Shown piece after piece: positions 1 through 13,253 of a stretch of 64,000 nt of DNA; positions within the stretch are counted from its first letter, which is position 1; the number at the start of each line of letters is the position of its first letter. Where the stretch lies: assembly GCA_945868435.1 (NCBI GenBank), contig CAMBLG010000010.1, positions 1 through 64,000 on the forward strand, written 5' to 3'. Made by a program: the position numbers and the translations under genes. This DNA is from an uncultured Lachnospiraceae bacterium (GTDB lineage Bacteria > Bacillota > Clostridia > Lachnospirales > Lachnospiraceae). The notes below the pieces were generated by a model, which saw only the letters and a list, made by a program, of their open reading frames with translations, did no database searches and had not been told where the DNA came from.

Positions 1-1213
1 GGCCTCTTTTTATGCAAAATGGCTTACGCTGATGAAGGGTGATAAGGTGGTCAAGAGAGGAAAGAAACTCTCCTATTTTGGTTTGTTCATCTATACTTGG
101 GACTAAAATCGACTGCTCAAAAAAATCAGCAGTAACCAACTCATTCATCATTGTTCCAGCTTTTGTACTACAAATCAATTTTCTTTTCATTATTGGTTCA
201 AAATGAATATAGTACTTCCAAAATGAAACAGGCATTTGGAACAACGGTCTCAAAGCACTGAATCTAGGCGACATTATGCCATCTCCGATATCATTAGCAA
301 CAAATCTACCATATCGAAATTCTTTGTTAGTATGACCTTCAAAAGCAATATCTCCTATTCTTAAGACTTTATAATTCGATAATGAACTATCTGCAGCACC
401 ATTACCTTCTCCTTTATATGTCATTGTTGCTATAGAAAAAGTTTTATCATATCCAATCAAATCTTTGTTCCGCTCATTGTTTACTTCATACAGCTCTCCA
501 AACTTACGCTGTTCCCAAGCGTTTGTAAATCCATCAAATCTAATCTCCGGAACATTTTCACCATTTTGTGGGAACATTTTTTGAAGCATAAATTTTTTTA
601 GCGTTTTTATCTCTTCACACTTTCGCTGATGAAGGGTGATAAGGTGGTCAAGGTTGGAAAAATATTCTCCAATTATCGTCTGCTCGTCTACCGATTTTGG
701 AATTATCATATTGGTATCCTGTAGTGCAGACTTTGATATAGATGTTACTTTTATTCCTTGCATTAATGGAATCAACTGAGCATGATATGCTGATGAATTC
801 ATATAATAGCCAAGGAATTTTGCACCATACTCTTCCTTAGGACGACAAGGTATTGTATGCAATCCTGAAATAAGCTTAATGTCATCCACACCCTGTATTT
901 CTGTGCATTTCCCAACAGTTTCGTCCTCTGCCGTATCAGCAATTACAATGTCTCCATTATGTAAAAAAGAACCTTTGAATTTTTCGACTTTAGAGTCATC
1001 ATTTATAAATGGCAATTCTTCTTTGGAGACATCGATATAATCTCCAAACTTAATCAACACATCGCCATAATGTACATTCTTGACAGTTCCGCTTTCATAA
1101 TTCAATTCGGATCTTGATAAAGTATTATTCTGCAATCCAGTGAACACATCACTAAACTTACGCTGTTCCCAAGTATCTGCATACCCTTTAAATCTAATCT
1201 TTGGATTTCTCAT
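1..1213 (-). CDS. hsdS: Type I restriction-modification specificity subunit HsdS (3' end beyond window)
   Basis: The frame is open from an ATG at 1213 to the left edge (about 404 codons), so the C-terminus is missing. It would recognise the DNA target and dock HsdM and HsdR. Two half-subunits are visible: WEQRKF-type openings near residues 15 and 230, each followed by a variable target-recognition domain, and each closing with a conserved helix containing LDHLITLHQRK (about residues 187–200 and 370–380). After the second HQRK the sequence runs into PFCIKRG, unlike the first copy, which continues CEEIKTLKK. The start lies 5 bp after the hsdM stop, and its ribosome site (GGAGAGGTGA) overlaps the end of hsdM, so the two genes are translationally linked. 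The family is firm; the recognised sequence cannot be read. Confidence 0.9.
   Translation of the reverse strand, partial: MRNPKIRFKGYADTWEQRKFSDVFTGLQNNTLSRSELNYESGTVKNVHYGDVLIKFGDYIDVSKEELPFINDDSKVEKFKGSFLHNGDIVIADTAEDETVGKCTEIQGVDDIKLISGLHTIPCRPKEEYGAKFLGYYMNSSAYHAQLIPLMQGIKVTSISKSALQDTNMIIPKSVDEQTIIGEYFSNLDHLITLHQRKCEEIKTLKKFMLQKMFPQNGENVPEIRFDGFTNAWEQRKFGELYEVNNERNKDLIGYDKTFSIATMTYKGEGNGAADSSLSNYKVLRIGDIAFEGHTNKEFRYGRFVANDIGDGIMSPRFSALRPLFQMPVSFWKYYIHFEPIMKRKLICSTKAGTMMNELVTADFFEQSILVPSIDEQTKIGEFLSSLDHLITLHQRKPFCIKRG
27..652. repeat. Direct repeats inside hsdS
   Basis: A 29-bp perfect direct repeat lies at 27–55 and 624–652 (the LDHLITLHQR coding stretch). A second, 19-bp repeat lies at 501–519 and 1155–1173 (the WEQRK stretch). 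They are the duplicated conserved regions of HsdS and could serve as homologous crossover points for swapping target-recognition domains. Confidence 0.85.
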
Positions 1214-1218
1214 ACTAA

Positions 1219-2817
1219 TCACCTCTCCAACATGTCGATAAAACTATTGAGTGATGACATCACGTTTTGGTCTGGCGAAGTCAGATCCTTTAGAAGCGAC
1301 AGAAATTCTCCCTGAATCTTCTCAATTTTCTCATCAGTCTGCTTCATCTCCTGTAGGAGTGCATTTAAATCTATCTCGTTTTCCTCCTCGAAATTATCGA
1401 CATATCGGGGAATATTGAGATTGAAGTCATTCTTTTCAATATCCTCAAAACTGGCGAGGAAAGACTCTTTATCTACGGTTTCTCTCTTAGTATATAACTC
1501 TATAATGGAATCTATATGCTCGTCCGTCATAGCATTTTGCTTTTTACCCTTATCAAACTTCCGGGAAGCATCTATGAATAATACATCTCTTCCTTCTCTA
1601 TGCTTCTTCAACACAATAATGCAAGTTGGAATGGATGTGTTATAGAACAAATTTGCCGGCAAACCGATTACCGCATAGATATTCCCGGAACGAAGCAATT
1701 TCTCTCGTATTTTTCCTTCTGCCGCTCCTCTAAACAGGACTCCATGTGGCAATACGATAGCCATAGTTCCATTGCTCTTCAAGTGATATAATCCGTGAAG
1801 TAAAAACGCATAATCTGCCTTTGATTTTGGGGCTAATACTCCGTAATCGCTAAATCTTTCATCCTGCAAAAATCCAGCTGCTGCACTCCATTTTGCAGAG
1901 TATGGCGGATTCATGAGGACCATATCAAAGTTTGTCTCTTCGTCGGTAGGCCAATCCCCGTCAAGGGTATCGCCGTTGCGGAGTTTCTGATTCTCCGGCA
2001 CAATTCCGTGTAAGAACATATTCATTCTTGCAAGATTATATGTAGATGTCATCAATTCCTGCCCATAATATTTAATGTAATACGGCTCTATAGAATATTT
2101 CTTCGCATTTAACAACAGTGAGCCAGAACCCATACAGGGATCATATACGGATAATCCTTTCTTTGTTTCCTGTCCGGCAATTGCTATTCTGGTTAATATC
2201 TTAGATACAGCCTGTGGCGTATAAAATTCCCCCGCCTTTTTACCAGTTTCAGAGGCGAACTGCCCAATCAGGTACTCATACGCATTTCCCAATACATCCG
2301 AATCTGTATTTAATAAATCTGCCTTGTCAATCTCCTTAATTAAGTTGGATATGGTATCACTCTGCTTTTGGTCACCTGTTCCCAAACGATTGGAATACAA
2401 ATCAATGTCTGTAAACAAATCTGCAAATAGCGGATCACTCTGCTCTATGTTATTAAATGCCTTTTGCAACTGCTCTCGATTAAATGAATTATTTCTTGCT
2501 GCATCTGCAAAGCATGTGTATGTCAACTCCGGTTCAATTACATAATGACATTCTGCCTTAATCTGTTCTTTTAATTCTTCAGCGCTTTCATCTTCTAATG
2601 CTTCCTTATATGCCTCCAACGCAATTTTCAACGTTTCCGGTTTTTCATCATAGATCAAATCATATACCTTAATCAGAAAGGAATCTGATAAATATTTGTA
2701 GAAAACAATCCCTAATAAATAATCTTTATACTCATTTGCGTCCATTTTAGAGCGAAGTATATCTGCTCCACTCCACAATACACTGATTAAATCCTTGCTG
2801 TTTTCCAATTCTGCCAT
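1219..2817 (-). CDS. hsdM: Type I restriction-modification DNA methyltransferase subunit HsdM
   Basis: 532 aa, normal length for HsdM. It methylates adenine in the HsdS-specified target and forms M2S with HsdS. Visible features are an N-terminal helical HsdM_N region (about 1–150), GEFYTP at 196–201, the AdoMet motif DPCMGSGS at 226–233, and the catalytic NPPY at 303–306, typical of N6-adenine methyltransferases. The C-terminus is coiled-coil-like. The ATG at 2817 follows a TAGGAG ribosome site. It is the first gene of an M–S order; hsdR is not in the window and could lie further left. The intact catalytic motifs indicate an active enzyme. Confidence 0.95.
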   Translation of the reverse strand: MAELENSKDLISVLWSGADILRSKMDANEYKDYLLGIVFYKYLSDSFLIKVYDLIYDEKPETLKIALEAYKEALEDESAEELKEQIKAECHYVIEPELTYTCFADAARNNSFNREQLQKAFNNIEQSDPLFADLFTDIDLYSNRLGTGDQKQSDTISNLIKEIDKADLLNTDSDVLGNAYEYLIGQFASETGKKAGEFYTPQAVSKILTRIAIAGQETKKGLSVYDPCMGSGSLLLNAKKYSIEPYYIKYYGQELMTSTYNLARMNMFLHGIVPENQKLRNGDTLDGDWPTDEETNFDMVLMNPPYSAKWSAAAGFLQDERFSDYGVLAPKSKADYAFLLHGLYHLKSNGTMAIVLPHGVLFRGAAEGKIREKLLRSGNIYAVIGLPANLFYNTSIPTCIIVLKKHREGRDVLFIDASRKFDKGKKQNAMTDEHIDSIIELYTKRETVDKESFLASFEDIEKNDFNLNIPRYVDNFEEENEIDLNALLQEMKQTDEKIEKIQGEFLSLLKDLTSPDQNVMSSLNSFIDMLER

Positions 2818-2953
2818 CTCATTCTCCTAACACGTAATTATTTTACCATTGCGTTTCTATGATAGCACGCCTAAGATTGCTTTTCGATTCCTAATTTGTT
2901 CCATTACATTCTTTTCATTCAACATCTGATCCAGGATCGGGATAAAATGCAAA

Positions 2954-2976
2954 GCGCCTATTACAAAAATAGGCGC
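2954..2976 (-). terminator. Rho-independent terminator of the ATP synthase operon
   Basis: Perfect 9-bp stem (GCGCCTATT / AATAGGCGC) with a 5-nt loop. On the minus strand it is followed by TTTGCATTTT and sits 15 bp after the atpC stop, at the end of the operon and before hsdM. Confidence 0.85.
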
Positions 2977-2990
2977 CCTGTGAATTATCT

Positions 2991-3404
2991 TTACTTGTAG
3001 CCTGCGGCATTGATTCTGGTCAATGCTTTGTGCAGCGCAAACTCCGCACGCTTTAAATCCGTCGTCTCAGCCTTAACGCTGATACGCTCCTCCGCACGAT
3101 CTCTCGCCGCCTCGGCGCGATTCAGATCAATCTCATCCGGCCATTCTGCTACCTCAGCGAGAAGCGTTACCTTATCGCCAAGAATCTCTGCAAAGCCTGC
3201 GTGAATCGCTGCAACCTTCTGCCGATCCTCTTCGTGGATAATCACCACACCCGGTTCGATCACGGTGGTCATCGGAATATGATTTTTGTACACACCAATC
3301 TGTCCATCGATGGTGTTGAACTCAATCATATCCGCACTTCCGGTATAGAATACACGATCCGGCGTGACAATTTCTACTTGAAACGTGTTATTTCCCTCTG
3401 CCAT
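2991..3404 (-). CDS. atpC: F1Fo ATP synthase epsilon subunit
   Basis: 137 aa, the usual length. It is the central-stalk subunit that couples c-ring rotation to F1 and inhibits hydrolysis. An N-terminal beta-sandwich (EIVTPDRVFYTGSADMIEF, about 8–27) is followed by a helical C-terminal hairpin rich in Ala/Arg/Glu (about 90–137). It is the last gene of the operon and is separated from atpD by an unusually long 145-bp gap with three hairpins, whereas other junctions in the operon are short or overlapping. The ATG is preceded by an AGGAGGTGC ribosome site. Confidence 0.95.
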   Translation of the reverse strand: MAEGNNTFQVEIVTPDRVFYTGSADMIEFNTIDGQIGVYKNHIPMTTVIEPGVVIIHEEDRQKVAAIHAGFAEILGDKVTLLAEVAEWPDEIDLNRAEAARDRAEERISVKAETTDLKRAEFALHKALTRINAAGYK

Positions 3405-3434
3405 AAATGCACCTCCTATATGCGACGTGAACTA

Positions 3435-3546
3435 CCAGCCCATGCAAAATTTGCCTTCGGCAAATGGGCTGGAGCATGTAATGTTCGCCTACGCGAATAT
3501 TACCTACGCACCTTGCTCCGCAAATGCGGACTCTCATGCAAGGTGC
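3435..3546. repeat. Three tandem stem-loops between atpD and atpC
   Basis: Hairpin 1 at 3435–3472 (CCAGCCCA/TGGGCTGG outer stem, TTTGCC/GGCAAA inner stem). Hairpin 2 at 3478–3503 (11-bp stem with one mismatch, loop CTAC). Hairpin 3 at 3508–3546 (GCACCTTGC/GCAAGGTGC plus an inner TCCGCA/TGCGGA). They fill the whole intercistronic gap. No T-run follows, so they do not look like a terminator. They could be an RNA-processing or stability element setting the epsilon dose, or a small mobile palindromic repeat. Confidence 0.75.
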
Positions 3547-3549
3547 TAC

Positions 3550-4953
<1,404 letters not shown>

Positions 4954-4986
4954 TCATAAATAATTTGATTTGCGCATCCGATCCCG

Positions 4987-5841
4987 CTACTGGGCAATTG
5001 CGTTCGCTCCCGCAATAATCTCGGTAAGCTCCTGCGTAATGGAGCCCTGACGCGCTCTGTTATACTTCAGTGACAGATCACTGATCATCTCTTCCGCATT
5101 GCTGGTTGCAGAATCCATCGCCTGCATTCTGGCACCGTTCTCACTGGCTACTGCCTCGACTAACGCGCCGTAAAACAGGCTGGTCACATATTTTGGAATG
5201 ATCATATTCAGAGCCTCTTCTTCATTAGGCTCATAATTCATAAGCACATTGGAATCACCCGTCTCCGCCGGATCGATCTCCACCGGCAAAAGCTTGATCA
5301 GCTTTGGCTCCTGGCTGACGGTATTTTTAAAATGTGTATATGCAAGATAGATTTCTCCGACCTCACCCTTGGTAAATGCATCCAGCACCTTGTTACACAG
5401 TGCCGCTGCATCCGAATAGGTCGGTGCCTCCATAATCTCGGAAGCATTCTCTACAATATTGTAACCTCTTCTGGAAAGAGCCTCAACGCCCTTTCCTCCC
5501 ACCGCATAGATGTCCAGATCCTCTTTCACAAAGTCTCCGCCCGTAATCAGCTTCACAATGTTGGAGTTGTATCCACCGGCAAGTCCACGGTTTGAAGTGA
5601 TGACTACCACCGCCTTCTTCCCGGACTGCCCGCCGCGTAAATACGGATGGTCGATCGTTCCGCTTTTGGCAAGCATGGAACTCACGGTCTTGTACATATA
5701 ATTGAAATAAGGATTGGTCGCTTCCGCACGGTTTCGTGCCTTCTGCAGCTTAACGGTAGAAACAAGCTTCATGGCTTTCGTGATCTGTTGCGTACTCTGT
5801 ATGCTGCTTTTTCTTCGCTTTATGTCTCGCATGGAGGCCAT
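4987..5841 (-). CDS. atpG: F1Fo ATP synthase gamma subunit
   Basis: 284 aa, the usual length. It is the rotor shaft inside the alpha3beta3 hexamer. The N-terminus MASMRDIKRRKSSIQSTQQI and the C-terminal segment with MDSATSNAEEMI and YNRARQGSITQELTEI are hallmark gamma sequences forming the antiparallel coiled coil. It lies between atpA and atpD in the standard order with a 29-bp gap to atpA. Confidence 0.96.
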   Translation of the reverse strand: MASMRDIKRRKSSIQSTQQITKAMKLVSTVKLQKARNRAEATNPYFNYMYKTVSSMLAKSGTIDHPYLRGGQSGKKAVVVITSNRGLAGGYNSNIVKLITGGDFVKEDLDIYAVGGKGVEALSRRGYNIVENASEIMEAPTYSDAAALCNKVLDAFTKGEVGEIYLAYTHFKNTVSQEPKLIKLLPVEIDPAETGDSNVLMNYEPNEEEALNMIIPKYVTSLFYGALVEAVASENGARMQAMDSATSNAEEMISDLSLKYNRARQGSITQELTEIIAGANAIAQ

Positions 5842-5870
5842 GTTTTACCACCTACTTTCTACCATATTTG

Positions 5871-7926
<2,056 letters not shown>

Positions 7927-7939
<13 letters not shown>

Positions 7940-8457
7940 GTTGATTCACCCATCTCTCTCAATGTCTCATCTACCAGCGTGCTCTGGATCTGTGGATTGA
8001 TAGAAGCTGCAACCACCTTCTGCGCCATCATGGAGGCAATCGTGATCATCTCCTGCTTCATGTCATCCATCGCATGCTTTTTCTCAAGCTCAGCCTCTTC
8101 CTTGGCCTGCTTAATGATGCGGGCAGCCTCCTCCTTGGCCTCCTCGACAATGCGGGCCTCATTTTTCATGGCCTTCTGTCTCGCCTCGGAGAGAATCGCT
8201 TCTGCTTCCTTGTCCACTTCCTTAAGCTTTGCCTCATACTCGGCCTTCAGTGCCGCTGCGCTCTCCTTGTCTTCTCTGGCTGTATTGATATCGCCCTCAA
8301 TCCGGTCCTGCCTGTCCTTCAGCAGCTTTCTTGCCGGATTAAAAAGCAGATACGACATCAGAAGAAACAGGAAAAATACCGCAACTGCAAGTAAGATTGC
8401 ATCAAATACAAGCTGAGCATCAAGATTGAATAAAAAAGTCTGGTCTAATAATAACAA
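7927..8457 (-). CDS. atpF: F1Fo ATP synthase b subunit
   Basis: 176 aa. An N-terminal membrane helix (about 17–40) is followed by FNPARKLLKDRQDRIEGDI and a long charged coiled coil rich in Ala, Glu and Lys, forming the peripheral stalk. It lies 38 bp after atpE. Length and layout are normal. Confidence 0.95.
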
Positions 8458-8495
8458 TCTCTTACTCTCCTTTCATCCGCTCATCCGCGCGTGGA

Positions 8496-9526
<1,031 letters not shown>

Positions 9527-9538
9527 GGTATCACCTCC

Positions 9539-9916
9539 TTATTTATTTTTGTGTAAGAGGGGCTGAAGGTACGCAGAGATCTTAAGCCCCAGGACTCCTA
9601 AGAAAGCCATAAGCAGGCTTCCGAAGTCGAAATAACCCAATATGAAAAACAGAATTACCACCACCGCATACCGAAGCAGCGATTTGGCGATAATGATGCG
9701 GTTCGCGTGTTTGCTGTCCCCCATGGCAACCGAGTCAAAAATTACTGTCGCCAGATTGACTGCCATGCCCACCGCAATGATAATTCCATACCATAACCCA
9801 ATGGAATAGTACAGTTTATCCTCCACAAACCATACCCCGGCCAGCTGCAGCACCACACCATACAGCACAATGCCGAAGACCAGTCCCGGCAGTGCCTCGT
9901 TAATTCTTCTTAACAT
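9539..9916 (-). CDS. AtpI-like ATP synthase accessory membrane protein
   Basis: 125 aa from the ATG at 9916, which has GGAAG 7 nt upstream; a longer open frame to 9991 lies within the preceding gene and lacks a ribosome site. Four hydrophobic segments are visible (about 10–28, 36–55, 75–92, 95–113). Position directly before atpB and size match AtpI/UncI-type proteins that help assemble the c ring. The sequence is too plain for a firm family call. It overlaps the end of the upstream AtpZ-like gene by 17 bp. Confidence 0.7.
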   Translation of the reverse strand: MLRRINEALPGLVFGIVLYGVVLQLAGVWFVEDKLYYSIGLWYGIIIAVGMAVNLATVIFDSVAMGDSKHANRIIIAKSLLRYAVVVILFFILGYFDFGSLLMAFLGVLGLKISAYLQPLLHKNK

Positions 9917-10148
9917 GCTTGTCTTCCTTGTTGTCCCTCTCGTAGATCCTTTTTGCCATCCGGTACACATTGGTGCCGCCGGCCAGCGCACCTATGAAAA
10001 AAAACGGAATCATCATCCAGGAAATCCCTGTCTTATTGCCAATCCAGATTCCAAGAGCACAGCACATAAAAATCGGTACCAGCATATTAATTCCAAATTG
10101 GAGCACCAGAATCAGTGCATCGATTACCTGTCTGTTATCCTTTTTCAT
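9900..10148 (-). CDS. AtpZ/AtpQ-like small membrane protein
   Basis: 82 aa with two hydrophobic helices (about 12–34 and 41–61), a GTNVYRMAKRIY stretch after the second helix and a charged Lys/Asp tail. This layout, and the place as first gene of the atp operon before an atpI-like gene, are those of the AtpZ/AtpQ family, proposed in other bacteria to help ATP synthase assembly or divalent-cation transport. It is the first gene after the atp promoter. Confidence 0.7.
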   Translation of the reverse strand: MKKDNRQVIDALILVLQFGINMLVPIFMCCALGIWIGNKTGISWMMIPFFFIGALAGGTNVYRMAKRIYERDNKEDKHVKKN

Positions 10149-10181
10149 ATATCACCCTTATAACGATTCACAACTACATCC

Positions 10182-10209
10182 ATTATACCATTTTTGGTCG
10201 AGTTGTCCA
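10182..10209 (-). promoter_or_regulatory. Promoter of the ATP synthase operon
   Basis: On the minus strand TGGACA (10209–10204), a 16-bp spacer and a perfect TATAAT (10187–10182), about 34 bp before the first atp gene. Confidence 0.75.
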
Positions 10210-10279
10210 TAAAATTACATCAAAACGCAACAAATTTGTGTATTTGTATTCATTATACAAAGAACAAGGCATAATATAC

Positions 10280-10320
10280 AAGCGCCGATGCACTGGAACA
10301 TTTCCAGCGCACCGGCTCCT
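10280..10320 (-). terminator. Hairpin after the dCMP deaminase gene
   Basis: On the minus strand GCCGGTGCGCTGGAA and TTCCAGTGCATCGGC form a long imperfect stem around ATG. The tail is only moderately T-rich (GCTTGTATATTATG), so it is a probable but not strong terminator. Confidence 0.55.
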
Positions 10321-10336
10321 CATGTTTCTTATCCTC

Positions 10337-10816
10337 TTATAGCGCCAGCCGAACTTCACGGCCGCTTCTCTCATACCGGCGCAGGGTAACTCCTGCGGCC
10401 CGAAGCATTTTCTTGGAGGCGATGACCATTGCGGTGTCTGCATACTTATCGTCATCATACACAACCTCCCGAATTCCGGACTGTATAATTGCCTTCGCAC
10501 ACTCATTACACGGAAAAAGCGTCACGTAAATGGTTGCCCCTTCCAGACTTCCTCCGCGATAATTGAGAATTGCGTTCAACTCACTGTGAGTGGTGTAGAA
10601 ATACTTGTTATCCTCTCCCTCGCGGTTCCAGGGAAACTCGTCGTCGGAACATCCCAGAGGAAATCCATTATAACCCATGGAAAGGATCTTGTGCTCTTCA
10701 CTCACGATACACGCCCCCACCTGGGTGTTCGGATCCTTTGAACGCATGGCAGAGAGCATCGCCACTCCCATAAAATACTCATCCCAGCTAATATAATCCT
10801 GTCTCTTTGTACTCAT
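10337..10816 (-). CDS. dCMP deaminase family protein (ComEB-like)
   Basis: 159 aa zinc-dependent cytidine/deoxycytidylate deaminase. The zinc and catalytic motifs are THSELNAIL (His and proton-shuttling Glu) and FPCNECAKAI (two zinc Cys). A DPNTQVGACIV strand and GYNGFPLGC loop are typical of dCMP deaminases. It would convert dCMP to dUMP for thymidylate synthesis, next to the uracil-salvage gene upp. It is the last gene of the tsaC–phosphatase–upp group, in the position where ComEB or glyA-type genes often precede atp operons. Confidence 0.88.
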   Translation of the reverse strand: MSTKRQDYISWDEYFMGVAMLSAMRSKDPNTQVGACIVSEEHKILSMGYNGFPLGCSDDEFPWNREGEDNKYFYTTHSELNAILNYRGGSLEGATIYVTLFPCNECAKAIIQSGIREVVYDDDKYADTAMVIASKKMLRAAGVTLRRYERSGREVRLAL

Positions 10817-10876
10817 TTCTATTATCCCTCTCCCCGCAATTCCTATACACGGTTTGTAAAAAGAGTTCCCAGTTGG

Positions 10877-11506
10877 CTATTTTGTTCCGAAAATACGGTC
10901 TCCCGCATCTCCCAGACCCGGCACGATGTATTTGTGCTCATTCAGATGCTCATCCAGAGCACCAATGTACAGATCAATATCCGGATGTGCCTCGGTCAGG
11001 CGCTTGACACCTTCCGGCGCTGCAATGATACACATAAAATGAATATTTTTGACGCCTTTTTCCTTTAACATATCAAGAGCCGCCACAGCGGAACCGCCGG
11101 TGGCCAGCATCGGATCAACCACAAAGACCTCACGGTTGGCACAGTCTGCCGGAAGCTTGCAATAATACTCCACCGGCTCTGCGGTCTCCGGATCACGGTA
11201 CAGACCAATGTGACCGACCTTTGCCGCCGGAATCATCTCCAGCATACCATCCACCATACCAAGACCTGCGCGGAGAATCGGAACCACCGCAAGCTTTTTG
11301 CCCTTTAATTCCTTTACCGTTGTCTTGCAGATCGGTGTCTCAATCTCTACATCTGCCAGCTCCAGATCTCTGGTGGCCTCGTAGCACTCCAACATAGCCA
11401 CCTCGCTGACCAGAGTACGGAAATCCTTGGATCCGGTCTCCGTCCTTCTCATAATTCCAATCTTGTGCTGGATCAACGGATGATCCATAACCACTACTTT
11501 ACCCAT
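10877..11506 (-). CDS. upp: Uracil phosphoribosyltransferase
   Basis: 209 aa, full length. It makes UMP from uracil and PRPP. The PRPP-binding loop is [20 protein letters not shown] and the uracil-binding end is [17 protein letters not shown]. Conservation of upp directly before the atp operon matches Bacillus. It is preceded by the LMW-phosphatase-like gene with a 53-bp gap. Confidence 0.96.
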   Translation of the reverse strand: MGKVVVMDHPLIQHKIGIMRRTETGSKDFRTLVSEVAMLECYEATRDLELADVEIETPICKTTVKELKGKKLAVVPILRAGLGMVDGMLEMIPAAKVGHIGLYRDPETAEPVEYYCKLPADCANREVFVVDPMLATGGSAVAALDMLKEKGVKNIHFMCIIAAPEGVKRLTEAHPDIDLYIGALDEHLNEHKYIVPGLGDAGDRIFGTK

Positions 11507-11559
11507 TTCATGCCCTCTCTTTCTTTTGTCACCTGTTATTGTGTGATGGAGAAGCCGCT

Positions 11560-12033
11560 TTATGCGGACGCCTCTTTGCTGCTTTCTTCATTCAAAATCC
11601 TGACAAGCTTTTTGATCGATTTGCGAAGTGTCTCATAACACAATCCGTAAACCGGCAGTTCGCCGCCATAGGGATCCAATATTTCCAATTCATCTCCCAC
11701 GTACTCCGTCAGGACAAAAATATCTGCCTGAATCGAATTATCGTACTGCTCGATGATACGATCCCTCTGCGACTCTTCCATAGTCAAAACCAATGTTCCC
11801 TCAGTCAAATCCTCCTCCGTGAGCTGCTCTGAGATAAATCCATCCGTGAGAATTCCGTTGCTGATCAGCACGGCCTCCGCTTTCTGATTCATGGGCTCCG
11901 GAAACTGCACCACCAACCCGCGAGAGCAGATTTCCACCGGACGCTTCAATGTAAAATCATCTAATATTCTTGCGGCCATTGCCTCCCGGCAGGTGCCGGT
12001 CTGGGCCACAAATACTATTTTACTGTATTCCAT
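11560..12033 (-). CDS. Low-molecular-weight phosphatase-like protein lacking the catalytic cysteine
   Basis: 157 aa from the ATG at 12033 (G-rich ribosome site 5–12 nt upstream); the frame extends further up only by overlapping tsaC. Active LMW protein-tyrosine/arginine phosphatases carry VCxGNxCRSPMAE; here it reads [17 protein letters not shown], so the nucleophilic Cys is Ala and the Asn is Gly, while the loop Arg remains. The C-terminal [19 protein letters not shown] keeps the DP(F/Y)GG general-acid region. In Bacillus the gene at this place beside tsaC is ywlE, a protein-arginine phosphatase. This copy is predicted catalytically dead, perhaps a binding protein. Confidence 0.8.
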   Translation of the reverse strand: MEYSKIVFVAQTGTCREAMAARILDDFTLKRPVEICSRGLVVQFPEPMNQKAEAVLISNGILTDGFISEQLTEEDLTEGTLVLTMEESQRDRIIEQYDNSIQADIFVLTEYVGDELEILDPYGGELPVYGLCYETLRKSIKKLVRILNEESSKEASA

Positions 12034-12080
12034 AAATTGTCCCCCCCATTTTTGGTGGTACATCGGAGATGTACCACAGT

Positions 12081-13133
12081 CTATACCTCTATGATCATAT
12101 GTCCCGCCGCCTTCAAGAGCCGGTTCATGATTGCCTGGCCAATACGCGGTGTCTGGAAGCATTCCGAATAGATCGCCGCCACATCCAGATCGTCGCATTC
12201 CCGCAAAATCCTGTACAGATGCTGCGCAATGGCATCCTCGTCCGTCCTTCTTCCGATGCAAAGGACAATATCCGCCTCATAGCAGCTGCGGGTCTCCTCC
12301 GTTGCGATCACCGCAACCTTTTCCCCTCTGTCCCGCTTTTCTTTCACCAGTTCGTTGATCTTCGTTACAACCGCCTGCTCTTTGCCATCCACCACGACCA
12401 TCTGGGCCTTCGGTGCATAGTGGCGGTATTTCATTCCGGGAGCTTTGGGTTTTCTCGTGTCATCCGCCGCGATGATTCCCGGATCCAGGATGACCTCCTG
12501 CCCCAGAACCTCCGAAAGCATCTTAGGCGTAATATATCCCGGCCTCAGCACCATCGGCACCGGCTCCGTCAGATCAATGATCGTGGATTCGATTCCGATT
12601 CTCACCGGTCCGCCATCCAGGATCATGGCAATCCTGCCGTTCATGTCTTCCACCACATGGGCAGCCTCCGTGGGACTTGGCCGTCCGGAGGTGTTGGCAC
12701 TGGGCGCTGCGATCAGACATCCGCTACGCCGGATCAGTTCCAGCGCCACCGGGTGATTCGGCATCCGCACAGCCACCGTATCCATTCCTCCGGTGGTTGC
12801 CTGCGGCACCGCATCGCTCTTATTTACGATCATGGTAAGGGGTCCCGGCCAAAAAGCGTCCGACAACAGCTTTGCCTGGGGCGGCAGCTCCAGCGCCACA
12901 CGCGCCATATCGGAAAAATCCGCAATATGCACAATCAGCGGGTTGTCGGAGGGTCTGCCCTTCGCCGCATATATTTTTGCAGAGGCCTCCGGGTTCAGCG
13001 CATCCGCTCCCAGTCCGTACACCGTCTCGGTGGGGAACGCCACCAGCTCCCCCTCCGCGATCAGCCGCCCGGCCTCCGCCATTATTGTTTCGTCCATCCG
13101 CTGGGGATCGACTGTCTCTATTCTCGTTTGCAT
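12081..13133 (-). CDS. tsaC: L-threonylcarbamoyladenylate synthase (TsaC/Sua5)
   Basis: 350 aa, the long two-domain Sua5 form. It makes threonylcarbamoyl-AMP for the t6A37 modification of ANN-decoding tRNAs. The YrdC domain shows AFPTETVYGLGADAL, KGRPSDNPLIVHI and APSANTSGRPSPT; the Sua5 C-terminal domain begins about residue 220 after the APGMKYRHYAP linker. The start at 13133 is chosen because AGGATAGGA lies just upstream; an in-frame ATG at 13160 has no such site. It is the first gene of the operon with the phosphatase-like gene, upp and dCMP deaminase. Confidence 0.93.
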   Translation of the reverse strand: MQTRIETVDPQRMDETIMAEAGRLIAEGELVAFPTETVYGLGADALNPEASAKIYAAKGRPSDNPLIVHIADFSDMARVALELPPQAKLLSDAFWPGPLTMIVNKSDAVPQATTGGMDTVAVRMPNHPVALELIRRSGCLIAAPSANTSGRPSPTEAAHVVEDMNGRIAMILDGGPVRIGIESTIIDLTEPVPMVLRPGYITPKMLSEVLGQEVILDPGIIAADDTRKPKAPGMKYRHYAPKAQMVVVDGKEQAVVTKINELVKEKRDRGEKVAVIATEETRSCYEADIVLCIGRRTDEDAIAQHLYRILRECDDLDVAAIYSECFQTPRIGQAIMNRLLKAAGHMIIEV

Positions 13134-13253
13134 TTGGTTTCCTATCCTTTTTGCATCCACAATTCATGTATCATCAAGTATTTTTACACTAACTTAATAC
13201 ACGAATTGCTTCGTTGCTTCGCAACTCCTGCAAGTCTGACTTTTGACTCTTGT

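Noticed and set aside
11560-12261. 76-residue N-terminal extension of the phosphatase-like protein
   Set aside because: The extra part overlaps tsaC, has no family similarity, and the start at 12033 has a ribosome site.
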